DNA of 64,000 nt from Norana najaformis (Eukaryota; Annelida; Clitellata; Crassiclitellata; Hormogastridae). Where the stretch lies: positions 21,025,389 to 21,089,388 of the forward strand of contig OZ029916.1 in assembly GCA_964023275.1 (NCBI GenBank), read 5' to 3'. Within the stretch, counting starts at the first letter, position 1. Each line of letters begins with the position of its first letter. This document shows positions 1-11,676 of the stretch, one piece after another. A program made the translations under genes and the position numbers. The notes under the pieces were generated by a model. It ran no database searches. It had not been told where the DNA came from and saw only the letters and a program-made list of their open reading frames with translations.

Positions 1-351
1 ATTTATGCATCAGAGCATGCCAGGCTAGGAGCTTTTTCCTTGGTCAGTGTCAAAAGCACCTAGGACTAAGGGACTTGATATTCTAACATATTTGTTGAAT
101 TCTTGATTCATTTCTAATACAGATTTTGTATGGCATACAAGTGGCACACACCATATCAGTGTACCATATGTAGGACATACGGAGCCAATTTGTGGAATTT
201 TTCATATTCTCACCATATGTTCAGCACATGATGTGTTGTCGGGGTAGCAAAAATAATGATGACAATAATGGTGGCAATGAAGACAATGATAACGTTAACT
301 GCTACCACACAAAGTGGCACGTATTTAAAATACGACTATAAAAAATTATAC

Positions 352-3300
352 CTGTTTGTTGAGATAATTTGGAGCTGTTACAGGACATTCTGGGTCGAAT
401 GGGTTCAGACACGGCAGCTCCTGATAGGCTGATGTAATTCCAGCCTATGAAAAAGCAGCTACAAAGTTTTACGCTCTACTTTGGCACTGCTGATAAGACA
501 CCAGTAGGAACATTGAAGGTAAGCAGTAACTGTCTGTGGAATACCATTCCACCTGATGCCCACTTAGTCATTCATTATTTTGGAGTCAGTAAACTATTAC
601 GAACAAAAGTTGGAAGGTTTATCAAGATGTCCTGTTGTCGATTGGCTTTGGTTGTGTTTGTTACGCAGTGAAAAGGTCCTCCAACCTTGAGACCATGAGA
701 CTGAGCAGTTTCTACACAGGCATGCAAACAGGTACTACCTTTACCTTTAAATATTCTTTCCAACTCCTCAAACAAGGCCTTAACCTAAATCCCCACCCAA
801 ATTTTTAACTGAAATTGTCAACTAAGTGTCAGCGATCAAGATTCACTTCTTAAGGTAAGTTTTCCCTTAAGTTGAGGTAAATTAAGGTGAGGTATAGTAA
901 GTAGATGGAAGGAAGATAAGCTTAGGAAAGGCAAGATAAAATAAGTAAATGGAAGGTAATGTTGGGTCGTTATCTATTCCACATATATCCTAAAGCATCA
1001 AACAGTGCTCTGCAGTACTTAGTTACTTTTCAAGTGGAAATATTTTCCTGTGGATATGTGCCTCGTTGGTCGGTACCACACCATTTGCAGATCCTTCTTT
1101 CTGCAATTCAATTCATGCTAAGCATGCCTCGTTGTGCATCAGACCTCAACCATCTTTTTGGAATAATCTTCCAATGCATGTACATGCAAGCCTCAGCTCA
1201 ACATTCACATTCAGCTTACAATAAGTCAGACTCTTTCATATCAGTAGATAGCCACATGTGTGGCACTCCTGAGAGGTTCTTAGACGCACGAAGTGATTTG
1301 CGGTTGGAAGCAGTGGGGAAAAGACATTTGAACAGAAGCATCATTACCAGTGAAAATGCATCTTAGAAGGTTATCATCTGAACCAGTAAGAGAAAGACCC
1401 TAATTCCTCTCTCTAGAAATCGCTGTTCAAAAGCAGCTATATAATCATCATGATATATATATATATATATATAAACATATATGTAAGAGCAAGACAGCAA
1501 TGGGATAACCTCATCTTGTGGGTTTGTGGCTTGACATTTAATTGCAAACTTTGCAAAACCCATGCTCAGGAAGTGGACTCCAAATTCAAAGGTTAAAGGC
1601 ATTTCAACATTTTCCATCTGCTAAATATTGGTTTAATAGCTGCAATTCACATAATCATCAGTAACCTGTAACTGTCTACTTAAGAAAGCAAGATGGGCTC
1701 AATACAATAAAATACCAACTTTTATTCTGCTTCTATTGTGTAACAACTCATTAAAACCTTCTTCTTCAGAAACTATCTAGGCAAAAACCACAACTTGGTT
1801 TCACTCTATGTCTCACTTCTATCACAGTTTCAGAACAGTTCAATATAAATGTGCATATGTTTGTTCCATAATCATCATGAACACATTACATTCAAAGATT
1901 CTGCTTTGATTCATTATTACTTAATCTTCATGAAAGTTAAATTATTTATAAAGAACATGAAATTATTTATAAAGACTCACGAAAGGAACTGTTTTAAGAA
2001 GCACCAAGAAACAAAACAGTTGCAAACTATTTATAAAGATGTTACTCATGACAGGAACTGTTATAAATTAAGAAGCAAGAAGAACAAAAAATCAGTTGCA
2101 AATTATTTATACAGATATCACTCATGACAGGAACTGTTTTAAGAAACATCAAGAAGCAAAACAGTTGCAAGGGGAAAGAAAGGATGAAAGGATGAACAAG
2201 AAGAGGGTAAAGGGAAAAGATCCATTCAGTACCAGGTCACTGATCAGAAATGAAAACATACAGCCAAACAAATATTGCAAGACTGCACTGAACAGAAGAG
2301 CAGGAGGTGAACAGAGATTAGAAGAAAAGAACAAGGATGCAAGTGTTGTGCAAAGGAAAGAAAACATCTTCAAAACCCATCTTGATTATTCAACCATCAT
2401 GCAAAAGGCTGACCTCTGTCAAGTCAGGTCAGAGATAGTCATGTTTCAGAGATGCTTGATAACCTTTATAAGCACAGTATATGTATGCCTTTGGTAACCT
2501 TTTGTCTGTCTGTCTGTCTGCCTGCCTGCCTGTCTGTGTCTGTCTGTCTGTGTCTGTCTGTCTGTCTGTCTGTCTGTCTCCATTTTAACTCTACAAATAC
2601 AGACATACTCACCCTCTTTAGGAGTTTGTCTATCTCTTCTTCATGTGGAAAATGAATTCCAATCTGATTAAAAGAGTGTACAATTTTCTCCGGATTTAGG
2701 CTTGACCATTTAACACCATTTCCGTAACTCCTTCATAACACAAAGTTCAAATCAGTGAAAATTTCTTGAATAAAGTAGAAATGTTTAAATTTCTGTAACC
2801 CTGCACTATTATTAATCTGACGCTTAAACATTTCCAACCTCAACTGATCTATTCCAAAAGAATGTGCCTGTGAATAAGCAGGTCCCCGCTGCACGGCTTT
2901 CATTGGGCGCTGTAGAAATCTCGGAATTACGATTGTGATTACGAATGTATTAGCAGTCCATGCCATTAAATGTTAATTTCAGGAAAAACTGAAAGACAAA
3001 TGGAAGTTAAATAGTTTATCTCATTAAAGGCTTCAAAGTGAGGTGTAAAATGTGCAGTTAGTACTTATATCCTGATTGCATTGCTTATCACAGCACCAGA
3101 TGAAACTGGTATACTTAAACAGTGTTGAGTAATCTGGCAGATGTGGTAGTGAATGTGATATTATAGAACTTACAGGTACTGTGGTAGTGAACATGATTTT
3201 ACAGGATTTAAAAAAATGAGAATTTGAAATAACCACAATCAACAAGTAATCATTAGATGCCAATTTTTTAAAATAGAAATCAAGCAACTAAGCGTCAAAC

Positions 3301-5343
3301 AAATTTCTATAATTTAATATACATGTAACACTGCAAAAAATAAAATAAAAATTGCAAACATCTTTTACTCACGGAAAATAAATTCCATAGTCTGGCCCAA
3401 GCAGCTTGCTTCCCTCCCAGAAACAGTCCAAAGGTGTAATAATGACACATGCCTCAAGACTTTTTAGTATCTAAACAATAATAGGAATCTATGCAAGAGA
3501 AGAAATTTTGAAACAGACTCAACACTTAAGACTCAGCATAATCAAAAAAAATCTGTTAATATGCTATAAAAAACATTATAAAATCAATGCATCTTGGTAA
3601 TTTTTTTCCATTTCCATTTTCTCCTAGAAATCCTTAAATTTAGCAACTGAAGTGAATGACGATACAATTGCCCTACTTTAATAGAGACACTGGTCCACTG
3701 TCCAATGGGTAACTCACCTGATCAATGGCACTATCATCATCAAAATTTGGGAAACTCACACTTCGACAAATGTCCTTTAACTGCCATGTTCTAAATACAC
3801 AAAAAAATTAGAAATAATTAAAACAATTTTAAAAATGAGCTCCAAATTAGACCACAGTTCTACTGAAAGCTAATAAAATCAAACTACATTTCAAATGCAG
3901 TAATCAGTGTTTTACAAAAAAACTTTAATTCTAATTTACAAAGTCATTCGCAATCATTTTACCTAGTTGTCCAAACTTACATTCCAAACATGTCAACAGA
4001 AACCTTGGTGGCAGAATAAAGGAGGTTCAAATGCTGAATCAAACTGTCGACGCTGAGTATACTTTTTCCAGGCAATCTAGATATCTGGAGAACTGCCTGA
4101 CTCACAGCTTGGCTCCCTTCCCCTCGAGGAGGGGAATCTACATAGTGGATATGTTCTGACAACTGTCCTCCATCTGAAACCATACAACTTAGAATTTACA
4201 ATCTCAGACAGGCAGAGGCTTGCTAACAAATACAGTGTATTTCTTGCATTTTATAATGCTGTTAATTAGTGTTCAGGGGTTCAGTTCCAGGTCAAGATCC
4301 AAAAGTCAGGCAGACAGACAGCAGAGGGCTATGGTGGGTGATGTTTGGGACTGGGATTGAACAAGCCATGCATACAGGTATGCTGTGGTAAAAGTTCTCA
4401 CAAGATAGTTTTTAGCAACTGCTTTCATTACCTGTGGCTAATATGGGGCAATAGGAGATTTTCTTCTTCGGGACATTTTGCCAAAATTGTGTGCAGACAC
4501 TTTGTGTGGGATAGGTTATTAAATATAAATGTTTAATTACATTACACTTTACACTGCTATACATGTACTAGACCTCAATACTGCGACTCGACTTACCCTG
4601 GACCCAAAGACTCTCAAAGTCAGTTTCTATGGTAGCTGTCTGAAGTCCAAGGCACCCAAGACATAAAACAAGTAGACCAACAATGAGGATTTTCCTATGG
4701 TGTCGACGGAAGACACTTCCTGTCCTCATAAAGCAACGATGCAACCCATAGGAATCCATGCCATCAATGGTTCCTTCCTGAAAAATTTACCGAATGATTC
4801 ATTGTCAGTTGACTGTGCAAGATGTCATGAGATGTTAATCATCAAATGATTTACTAAACTTATCTATTCAAACCTAACACCATAACTGATTCTGAAACAG
4901 ACAGACTGGCAATTTGATTCACTCATAGCTGTTGGTCCATAAACTCTCACTCTCTCATTCACTCACTCACCCATGAGCCATCCATCCTTCCATCTCTCCC
5001 TGCCCATCCATCCATCTGTCAATTCATCCATACCCATCCATCCGTCTTTTCAAAACTAGAACTCATTTCTCAGCCAACCATACTCTGTTTCATCTTCAGT
5101 ATCCTCACTTAGGTCAATGGTTGTCAAGTGTTACTCTATTTCACATAGTAAAACAGTTTCTCTATCACCTATATCACCCTATATGCGTGTGCGTGTGTGC
5201 GCCTGTGCGTCAAACTAAATCACATGAAACAGGACGGTAGAGTAGAAGCAATGGGTGGTTACCTCTTGGCAATGAGCACATTCTGCACCAGTCCATTGGC
5301 ACTCAGTTTCGTTAACATAACTTTCTTCTCTTCTGCCTGCCAT
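352..5343 (-). CDS. ptch: Patched (Hedgehog receptor), N-terminal exons, gene continues off left edge
   Basis: Patched is the multipass membrane receptor that binds Hedgehog and represses Smoothened. Seven exons fit in phase on the minus strand: 5263-5343, 4597-4777, 3981-4173, 3718-3790, 3373-3470, 2613-2730, 352-444 (837 nt, 279 codons). The second exon encodes the first membrane helix (ILIVGLLVLCLGCLGL) followed by ETDFESLWVQ, the start of extracellular loop 1. Later exons carry family hallmarks: ITPLDCFWEGSKL, GVKWSSLNPEK and LPCLNPFDPECPVTAPN. Donors are GTAAGT or GTGAGT type and every junction keeps phase. The sterol-sensing domain and the remainder lie outside the window. The ATG at 5343 was chosen because its 27-codon exon ends in a phase-0 donor matching the next acceptor; this N-terminus is shorter than in vertebrates and is the least certain part. 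A more distant Patched-family member cannot be fully excluded. Confidence 0.88.
1452..1473. repeat. (AT)n microsatellite
   Basis: Short uninterrupted AT dinucleotide run inside the large Patched intron between the exons at 2613-2730 and 352-444. I see no exon or recognisable gene in the rest of that intron (445-2612). Confidence 0.9.
2498..2580. repeat. (CTGT)n tetranucleotide microsatellite
   Basis: Imperfect CTGT/CCTG repeats located about 30 bp beyond the donor of the Patched exon at 2613-2730. It may be length-variable. Confidence 0.9.
2830..2955 (+). mobile_element. 5'-truncated LINE 3' end (ATTACG-tail family)
   Basis: Contains the family 3' segment (GCCTGTGAATAAG, then GGGCGCTGTAGAAATCTC) and ends in a GATTGTGATTACGA tail. 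The same module recurs at 22525, 29390, 50475, 50885, 52020, 52618 and 63540. It lies in the Patched intron just upstream of the exon at 2613-2730. Confidence 0.75.
4262..4360 (-). mobile_element. Fragment of the ATTACG-tail LINE 3' end
   Basis: Matches, in reverse orientation, the segment that reads TTGACCTGGAACC / CTTTTGGATCTTGA in other copies, without the terminal tail. It sits in the Patched intron between the exons at 3981-4173 and 4597-4777. Confidence 0.6.
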
Positions 5344-6261
5344 TCCAGGACCAATTTGCTGTTGCAGAAAACCGAGTCAGTACCCTCCCTTATCCTCTAA
5401 CTCATCAGCGTCACCCTGTCATTATCTTTTATAGGCGTGTTAATGACAATAATGACTTCAATCACAAACCATCACACATCGCTGCCATCATTCTAGTCAG
5501 CTGCCAAGTTCTTTCGAACTTCGGCAATCCACCTAATCACGAGTTGACTTAACAACTTGCACGTTGTCCCGCTCGTCCCTATTAAACATCCGCTTGTTTA
5601 TTTTAGGCCTATAGATTCAAAGCTGATAAAATCGGCGTTGATCTAGATTGTTACGCGTCCAATTCAGACAGTGTGGCTAATACTCCTACAACTCGTGTCT
5701 GCTCGCAGAACTCCATATACCACCGAAGCAGCAACGGATGCTAATAACCGGCGATAATCTTAGTAGGCATAGGCCTGTACATTACAGCTGGCTCCGCGTA
5801 CAGATACGGAGAATATCGGGATCTGGAGAACGCCACTACCTCAGCGCATTGAACGACTTTGCCAATCTTCCCTGCCAAGCTTTGCTACTCCGAGCATTGA
5901 CGAGACCTTCTCCATCACCGATACGGACGTATCTTAATTTCTCCGCGACCCTAAGTGGGCGGTCATTACCGTCACAGTAGACGGCCCGAGTGCGCTGGAC
6001 TGATTGGACGTGCACAGAGCAGCGTTGTTACAGTGGGCGCGGCCAAGGACCACCTACGTTGAAAGACCCAACTGGCTGCAGCCGCCGGCGATTATAAGAA
6101 AGCGGAGTTATTAGTCGTCGTGTAAATCCAGAAGTACTAAGGCGCATGTAGGCATACTTAAAGTTGCCGAACTTCTGGTGCACTGTAAATGAGGCTCCTC
6201 TCGCCCATACACAAGGTCTGAAATACGATCATGTTTAGAAATGTCAATGCCTCAGGGATAC
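5344..6261 (-). promoter_or_regulatory. Probable Patched 5' flank / promoter region
   Basis: No convincing exon is visible here. From about 5500 to 6130 the sequence is clearly richer in CG dinucleotides than the surroundings, as expected for a promoter upstream of the minus-strand Patched start. GACCACCTA at 6048-6056 matches the GLI consensus GACCACCCA at 8 of 9 positions. Patched is a known Hedgehog target, but one 8/9 match is weak. Promoter assignment is inference. Confidence 0.25.
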
Positions 6262-6594
6262 ATGTAAATGTAAATTTTTTATAGCGACCGTACAGTGTAT
6301 GGCCTCGACCCTGATCATTTTTCAATGAATTGATCGGGTAACATCCTTCACCACCGCTGCTCTCGTTTGAATGGGCGCCACGCCCTTTAAGGTCCCCGTA
6401 CCGCTTCGCATACCGATCAAAGCTATGTTTTAGAGCTTTTAATCACGGGCTAGCCCAGTCCGTACACGGGGACCTTAAATGGCGTGGCGCCCAGTCAAAC
6501 GAGCAGCAGTGAAGGATCCCACCCGATTAATTCATTGAAACAGAGCAGGGTCGAGGTCATGCTGTCCCTATAGAAATACGTCTATATTTACATC
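6262..6594. mobile_element. Foldback (long inverted repeat) MITE
   Basis: The interval is one imperfect palindrome centred near 6428. The left arm reads TAGCGACCGT, GGCCTCGACCCTG, CAATGAATTGATCGGG, GGCGCCACGCCCTTTAAGG; the right arm carries the reverse complement of each block in mirror order. Arms are about 160 bp with almost no loop. Arm fragments recur at 20960-21010, 51205-51430 and 51480-51600, so this is a dispersed family. No coding capacity. Confidence 0.82.
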
Positions 6595-9039
6595 CTCACG
6601 CATGGAGTTGCATTCGGGAAGTCCTGGTGGCGAAATACTGAAACCTTGATGTGCGTTATTTTTACGATGACCGACTTCTGTTGACGGGTTTAGGAATTAC
6701 TGACCCAATCGTTTTCTCCGTCGTCTGCTTTCTACCGCAGTTTCGTAACTTCTTTGTACACGATCACCACCCAAATAGTGCTATATATTACAGCTGGGTC
6801 GGTATCGTTTTTTCTAAATATTGCAGTATAGGTATCGTCGGTTTTATGCATTCTTTATGCTTTAATTTTAAAAAGTTTATAGTCCGGCTTTGCCGTTGTA
6901 GGCCCCTACAGTGTATATTTTGCAGCTGTACTGCAGTGCATTTTTACTGTAACAAAATTGTGTTAAGAATTAAAATTGTATTTTATGTGTTCAAATATGT
7001 GTTGTAGTTCTTAAAATGTTTGTAGTGCTTTACACGACCTTTATTAGGAATGACGCAACATATTGGAGTGTCACCTTTAGTAGGGTATACTATATATGCA
7101 TAGAGTACAACACGGATGTCCAATATATGCCAAACTAGTCCTTAGTTTATTCGTCATCTGGCAAATTTGTGATGCGAAATAATAAGGGTATAATAGTCCA
7201 AGACCAGACAACCCAAGTCCACAACTTCCACAATGTAGTGCGTAAACTGACTTAGGTCATTTACTCTACAACAGAGAATGGACACTACTATTATTTTTTA
7301 GTAACAACGGGGATGCATATGACAGGCTACAAATTATAGGCATGTAAACATCAATTACTTTCAACAATGTTAAGGAATGTTCATTGAATGAATATTTGTA
7401 AGGGAAAATATTTTAGTGTGCATTCTGTGTATACCAACTTTTCGGTTTTGCCGGTTTTTATCTTCGGTTTTGCACCTTTTAATTTTTTCCAGTTTTCCCA
7501 AAATTGACTTGTAAATGTTTGACACTTTGGAAAGAATAAAGTCTAAGTGACTTTTATGAGCAAAACATGCAAACCATACTCTTTTGCTAAAGGCTTTCTA
7601 ATCAGTTTTGAAACGGGTTTTGTGCTGCAGGTCAAGAAATTTTAATTTTAGTGCAACATCAACAGTAATACAACAGGCACTAGTTGTGTATGTTGGTGCA
7701 ACAGCAGTCATTGAATTAAATTTCACACAATTAAGTTCTGCACCAGAAGTATAATTCTTTTAAAAAACACTGTAACATTATGTTTGCAGTTCCTTTCAGT
7801 GACATTTTAACAAGTGTTTAACAATTGTCTAAGTCTCTTTAACAGGTTTGCCACTGAAAGCTGTCATAAAAACTGAATGTCATACAGCTCCAAATAAAAT
7901 TTGATCAAAGAATTTCAGTTAGATCAAAATACTGTAAAAGATTTCTGGAAAGCACAATGCATAATGGAAAATTAAGGGCAGATTAGTTTTCGCAAGTGGA
8001 TTTGCAAATAGTAATAATAAGCGACGAGGGACAGAAGCAGATGGCACTAAATTGTCCGTGGTGCAGCCAATCCTTGGGATGAGGATGGTTGAAGACAAGA
8101 TAAGTAATGGAACATTTATATAGTACCATTTAAAGAAAGCTCCTCAATTGTCATCTTGACCTAACAACATAAAACAAACAGTTGGACAGAATGGTTTTCC
8201 AGCACTGAAACAATAACTGCAGAAAGGGCAACCAGCACAGCCATCCGCAGTCAAGCTAGACAAATGGATTAGACAGCCATAGAATTTAGTACAAACAAAA
8301 TGCAATCTGTTAACAAAATACTGCAAAGTCCTGAAGTAAATCGATTAAAAAAACACTGCAGTAATTGTTTCAGTGTCATTTGTAATCTTTAGAGATTAGA
8401 CTTCATTGTCTTTACAGGCAATAAATTTTATACCCAGGATTACGTGAACAGTCCAGACCTTGCCATTCAGGACCTCACTCCAGCAACAAGTGGACGAAGT
8501 CTTCTGAAAACATGACATCTTGATTCACAACCGAGCTGTCGTTTCTCCCGTCATTTACAAATACCACAAGTGGTCCATATCAACTTTGCTCACAAGATAT
8601 CAACTAAAATTTGATGACAGTGTATAAAAAACCCACTGCACAAAGTCAAGAATGAATAGGATTTTGAAGAGATTTTTACATTATTCTTATCAGTTTTGCT
8701 ACAAAAATTACAAAGTCACCTATCATCCACATAATAAGCAAAAGTTCAACCTAAAAGGACTTGAGGCACTTGTTTTGTTGTTTTGGAAATGCTGTTTTCA
8801 TCATCAGTAACTTTTATACAGCTGTGACATACTGGCAGAAATTTGCACTTTCATGTTGAAAATCACAAAGATCACAAGTTGCTGTCGCTTTACAAGTCTC
8901 CTCACCTTATCTTCATGAACATGTTCAAGGGAGACACAGGTTGCTACAACAGAAACAAACAAACTAGGGTCACTACATGCATCCATCTAAATAATTAAGG
9001 ACTAATATTCTCAAATTCTGACAGACAAAGTTGAACAAA
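6595..9039. other. Intergenic stretch without recognisable gene
   Basis: AT-rich sequence between the foldback element and the LINE at 9040. Open frames here (for example 6651-7007 on the plus strand) have low-complexity composition and no recognisable domain. Positions 8108-8175 carry a short L2-like tail fragment (TTTATATAGTACC, then AAAGCTCCTCA) related to copies at 11165 and 62205. Confidence 0.5.
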
Positions 9040-10905
9040 TGCATTTACAAGAAAGCATTCGGGGGACAGTCGGCGACTGGAACGACCTCTCCTCCATGCT
9101 TGGTTGTGGTGGAGACTCTACGATCCCAAATTTCACTGCAGCTGACTACGCGCGCTATCTGGCTGATAAGGTCGCAGATGTTCGACGTGCAACAGAGGGT
9201 TCCCCTCCTCCGGACTACACCACGACTCAGTATCAATTCAACAGCATTAGAATGGATACCGCCGCTGAACTCAGGTCACTCTTTCTGTCCTCTCCAACAA
9301 AGACATGTTCTCTGGACACGATTCCAACTTTTCTTCTTCAGGAGCTTGTCGATGATCTCCTTCCATTCCTACTCCGGCTCTGTAATTCATCGCTCTCCGA
9401 GGGGCATCTACCTCTTAGTCAGGAGCAGGCTATCGTCAAACCACACCTTAAAAAGGTCGGATTGGATCCTGAAGATGTCAGTAGCTACCGCCCAGTCTCC
9501 AACCTCTCATTTCTCTCAAAGATCATCGAGAAAATAGTCGCACAGCAGGCAGTCTTCTATCTCAACTCAAGTAATCTCATGCCAAAGCGTCAGTCCGGTT
9601 TTAGGAAGGGCCATTCGACTGAGACGGTGGTCCTTCGACTTATCTCTGACTTCTATGATGTAATCGACGCAGGGAAGGTCATACTGCTCACTCTTCTTGG
9701 TGTAAGCGCAGCATTCGACACTGGATCATCAGATTCTCCTGACTCGTCTCGTATGGTTTTGCAGGCCGGACGCTCGAATGGATACGCTCTTTCCTCGATG
9801 GGAGGACTATGAGGGTTGAGGTCGGGGCGGATGCATCGAGCTGGATACTGGTTCTCTATGGCATGCCACAGGGTTCAGTTCTCGGGCCACTGCTGTACAT
9901 ACTCTATAATGCCGATCTAACCCAGGTCGTCACAGCTCTCGGTGCACTGGTTCATCAATATGCCGATGATGTGCAGATATATGCGACTTGCCATCCATCT
10001 GTCACCACAGCCTGTGTCTCGAGGATCCAGACGGTGGTTACCAATATACAGAAATGGGTTTTCAAACTGTCTTCGGCTGAACCCGGCGAAAACACAGTTC
10101 ATCTGGTTCGGCTCTCGGCACAAGCTTCGGGATGTGGATCGTGACATGATACTGGCAGCGTCTTCGAACTCAGTCTCGCTGTGAAGGGTTCGTGATCTGG
10201 GTGTTTTGTTGGATGAACAGCTGTTGATGGCGAGCCATATTAATTCACTCTGCAGGACTTGCTACTACGAACTGCGTCAGATAAGGACTATATGTCGAAA
10301 CCTGTGCTATAGCACGGCTGTCACACTCGTCAATTCCTTCATCGTCATGCGTCTGGACTACTGCAACTCCATCCTGGTCAGCTTGCCTAAATTCTGCATC
10401 TGTTAGCTCCAGTCTGTCCTCAACTGTGCTGCTCGGCTCATTGCTGGTACATCCAGATTCTCGCATATTTCCACCTACATACGAGACAACCTACATTGGC
10501 TTTCAGTTGAGAAGAGGGTACAGTTCAAAATATCCCTCCTGGTCAGGTCCTCAATCGTTGGCTCAGCGCTGAATTATATCAAAGAGCTAATCAAGCCAGT
10601 TGCTGATCAACCTGGTCAACAGAGACTACGATCAGCAACACATGGCCAACTCATTGTACCCCGTTCTCGTATGTCTGCTCGGGCGGGCTGCGCCTTCTCC
10701 ACTGTGGGGCCGTCTCTCTGGAACACTCTTCCACCAGACATCCAATCCCTTGCCTGTTCAACAGTTCAAGAAACATTTTCTGCCCGTCTCAAGACGTTCC
10801 CATTTAGAGACCGTTAGGTAGCTATGCTGCAGCGCCTTTGTGAGTTACTTAAAAGGCGCTTTACAAATTTAGTGATACATACATGCATACATACATACAA
10901 ACGTA
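9040..10905 (+). mobile_element. L2/CR1-like non-LTR retrotransposon, decayed reverse transcriptase
   Basis: A reverse-transcriptase ORF broken by frameshifts and stops. Reading through three frames in order: the linker region (9040-9400); SSYRPVSNLSFLSKIIEK and QSGFRKGHSTET (about 9480-9630); the first catalytic block, degraded before SAAFDT (about 9720); GMPQGSVLGPLLYILYN (about 9860); the catalytic HQYADD box (about 9955); then LRLNPAKTQFIWFGSRH and the C-terminal KTFPFRDR followed by a stop near 10817. A short 3' UTR with AAAAGGCGCTTTACAAAT ends in CATA-type repeats, typical of L2/CR1 elements. The endonuclease half is missing, so this is a 5'-truncated inactive copy between Patched and FZR1. 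Confidence 0.9.
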
Positions 10906-11164
10906 CTGTATGAATAAAATGTTTATAGCATGATACTTAATATAGCGCATTTTAAGTACTTAACAAAAGTGCTGCAAAGTTGAAGATCTGGAGGATGGAA
11001 GTTCCGTTATCTACTATACAATAATCCTTAGAATTCTCTCGTTCTCTCTGTCCTCCCTTTTGTAGGATTTATCATCTATCACCCTCTGTCATCTGTTGGG
11101 TAGAATATGTTCCTCTGTTGCAGAGGAGGCCAGGTGAAAGCAGCAGGCATGACTACTACCGTTG

Positions 11165-11300
11165 TAATTGTAATCGCAAATTTCTATAGCACCACTTCAA
11201 GGGAAACTCATCAGGAGTGCTCCAGATCTGACAACTCAAAACCATGATCAACAAAATTTTTCAAGCAATCGTGGAAACGGAGGCAGAGTAAGGCCAATGA
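11165..11300 (-). mobile_element. L2-like LINE 3'-end fragment
   Basis: Carries TTTCTATAGCACCACTTC, then CTCATCAGGAGTGCTCCAGA and CTGACAACTCAAAACCATG, modules also found in the same order at 62205-62330 and partly at 8108, 47933 and 61545. Interpreted as tail pieces of a LINE family in reverse orientation. The rest of 10906-11676 shows no gene. Confidence 0.5.
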
Positions 11301-11676
11301 GTTCATGTCACATGTGCTAGGCTATTGTTGGCATGTTTATGGTATGAATCTGGATCACAAAGGTACATGTATAAAGAAAAACTGTAAATGCATATAACTT
11401 CTCTACACAAACAATTTCTCATCAAATTTATGCCATAAGACAAAAGTATAGCTCTCTCTGGCAGTGCTGGTTGTATCTGGGTGCAAAATCTGGCTGGCAA
11501 GAGTTCACAAGCCTTGTTGCATCCACCTGCATGCATCACATTTCATAGAAAGAAAGATCTTCCACTTTGACTTAAAGCAGCTATCAGGACAGTTTATGAG
11601 TGTTAATGTATCCAAACTAATCTGTGCAATTTGGATTTGATTCTGTCAATTGACGAGCAGACAAAGAAAAGTTGAA

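Noticed and set aside
5738-5980. 80-codon plus-strand frame in the GC-richer region beside Patched
   Set aside because: No recognisable domain, no splice context, and it lies in the likely Patched promoter.
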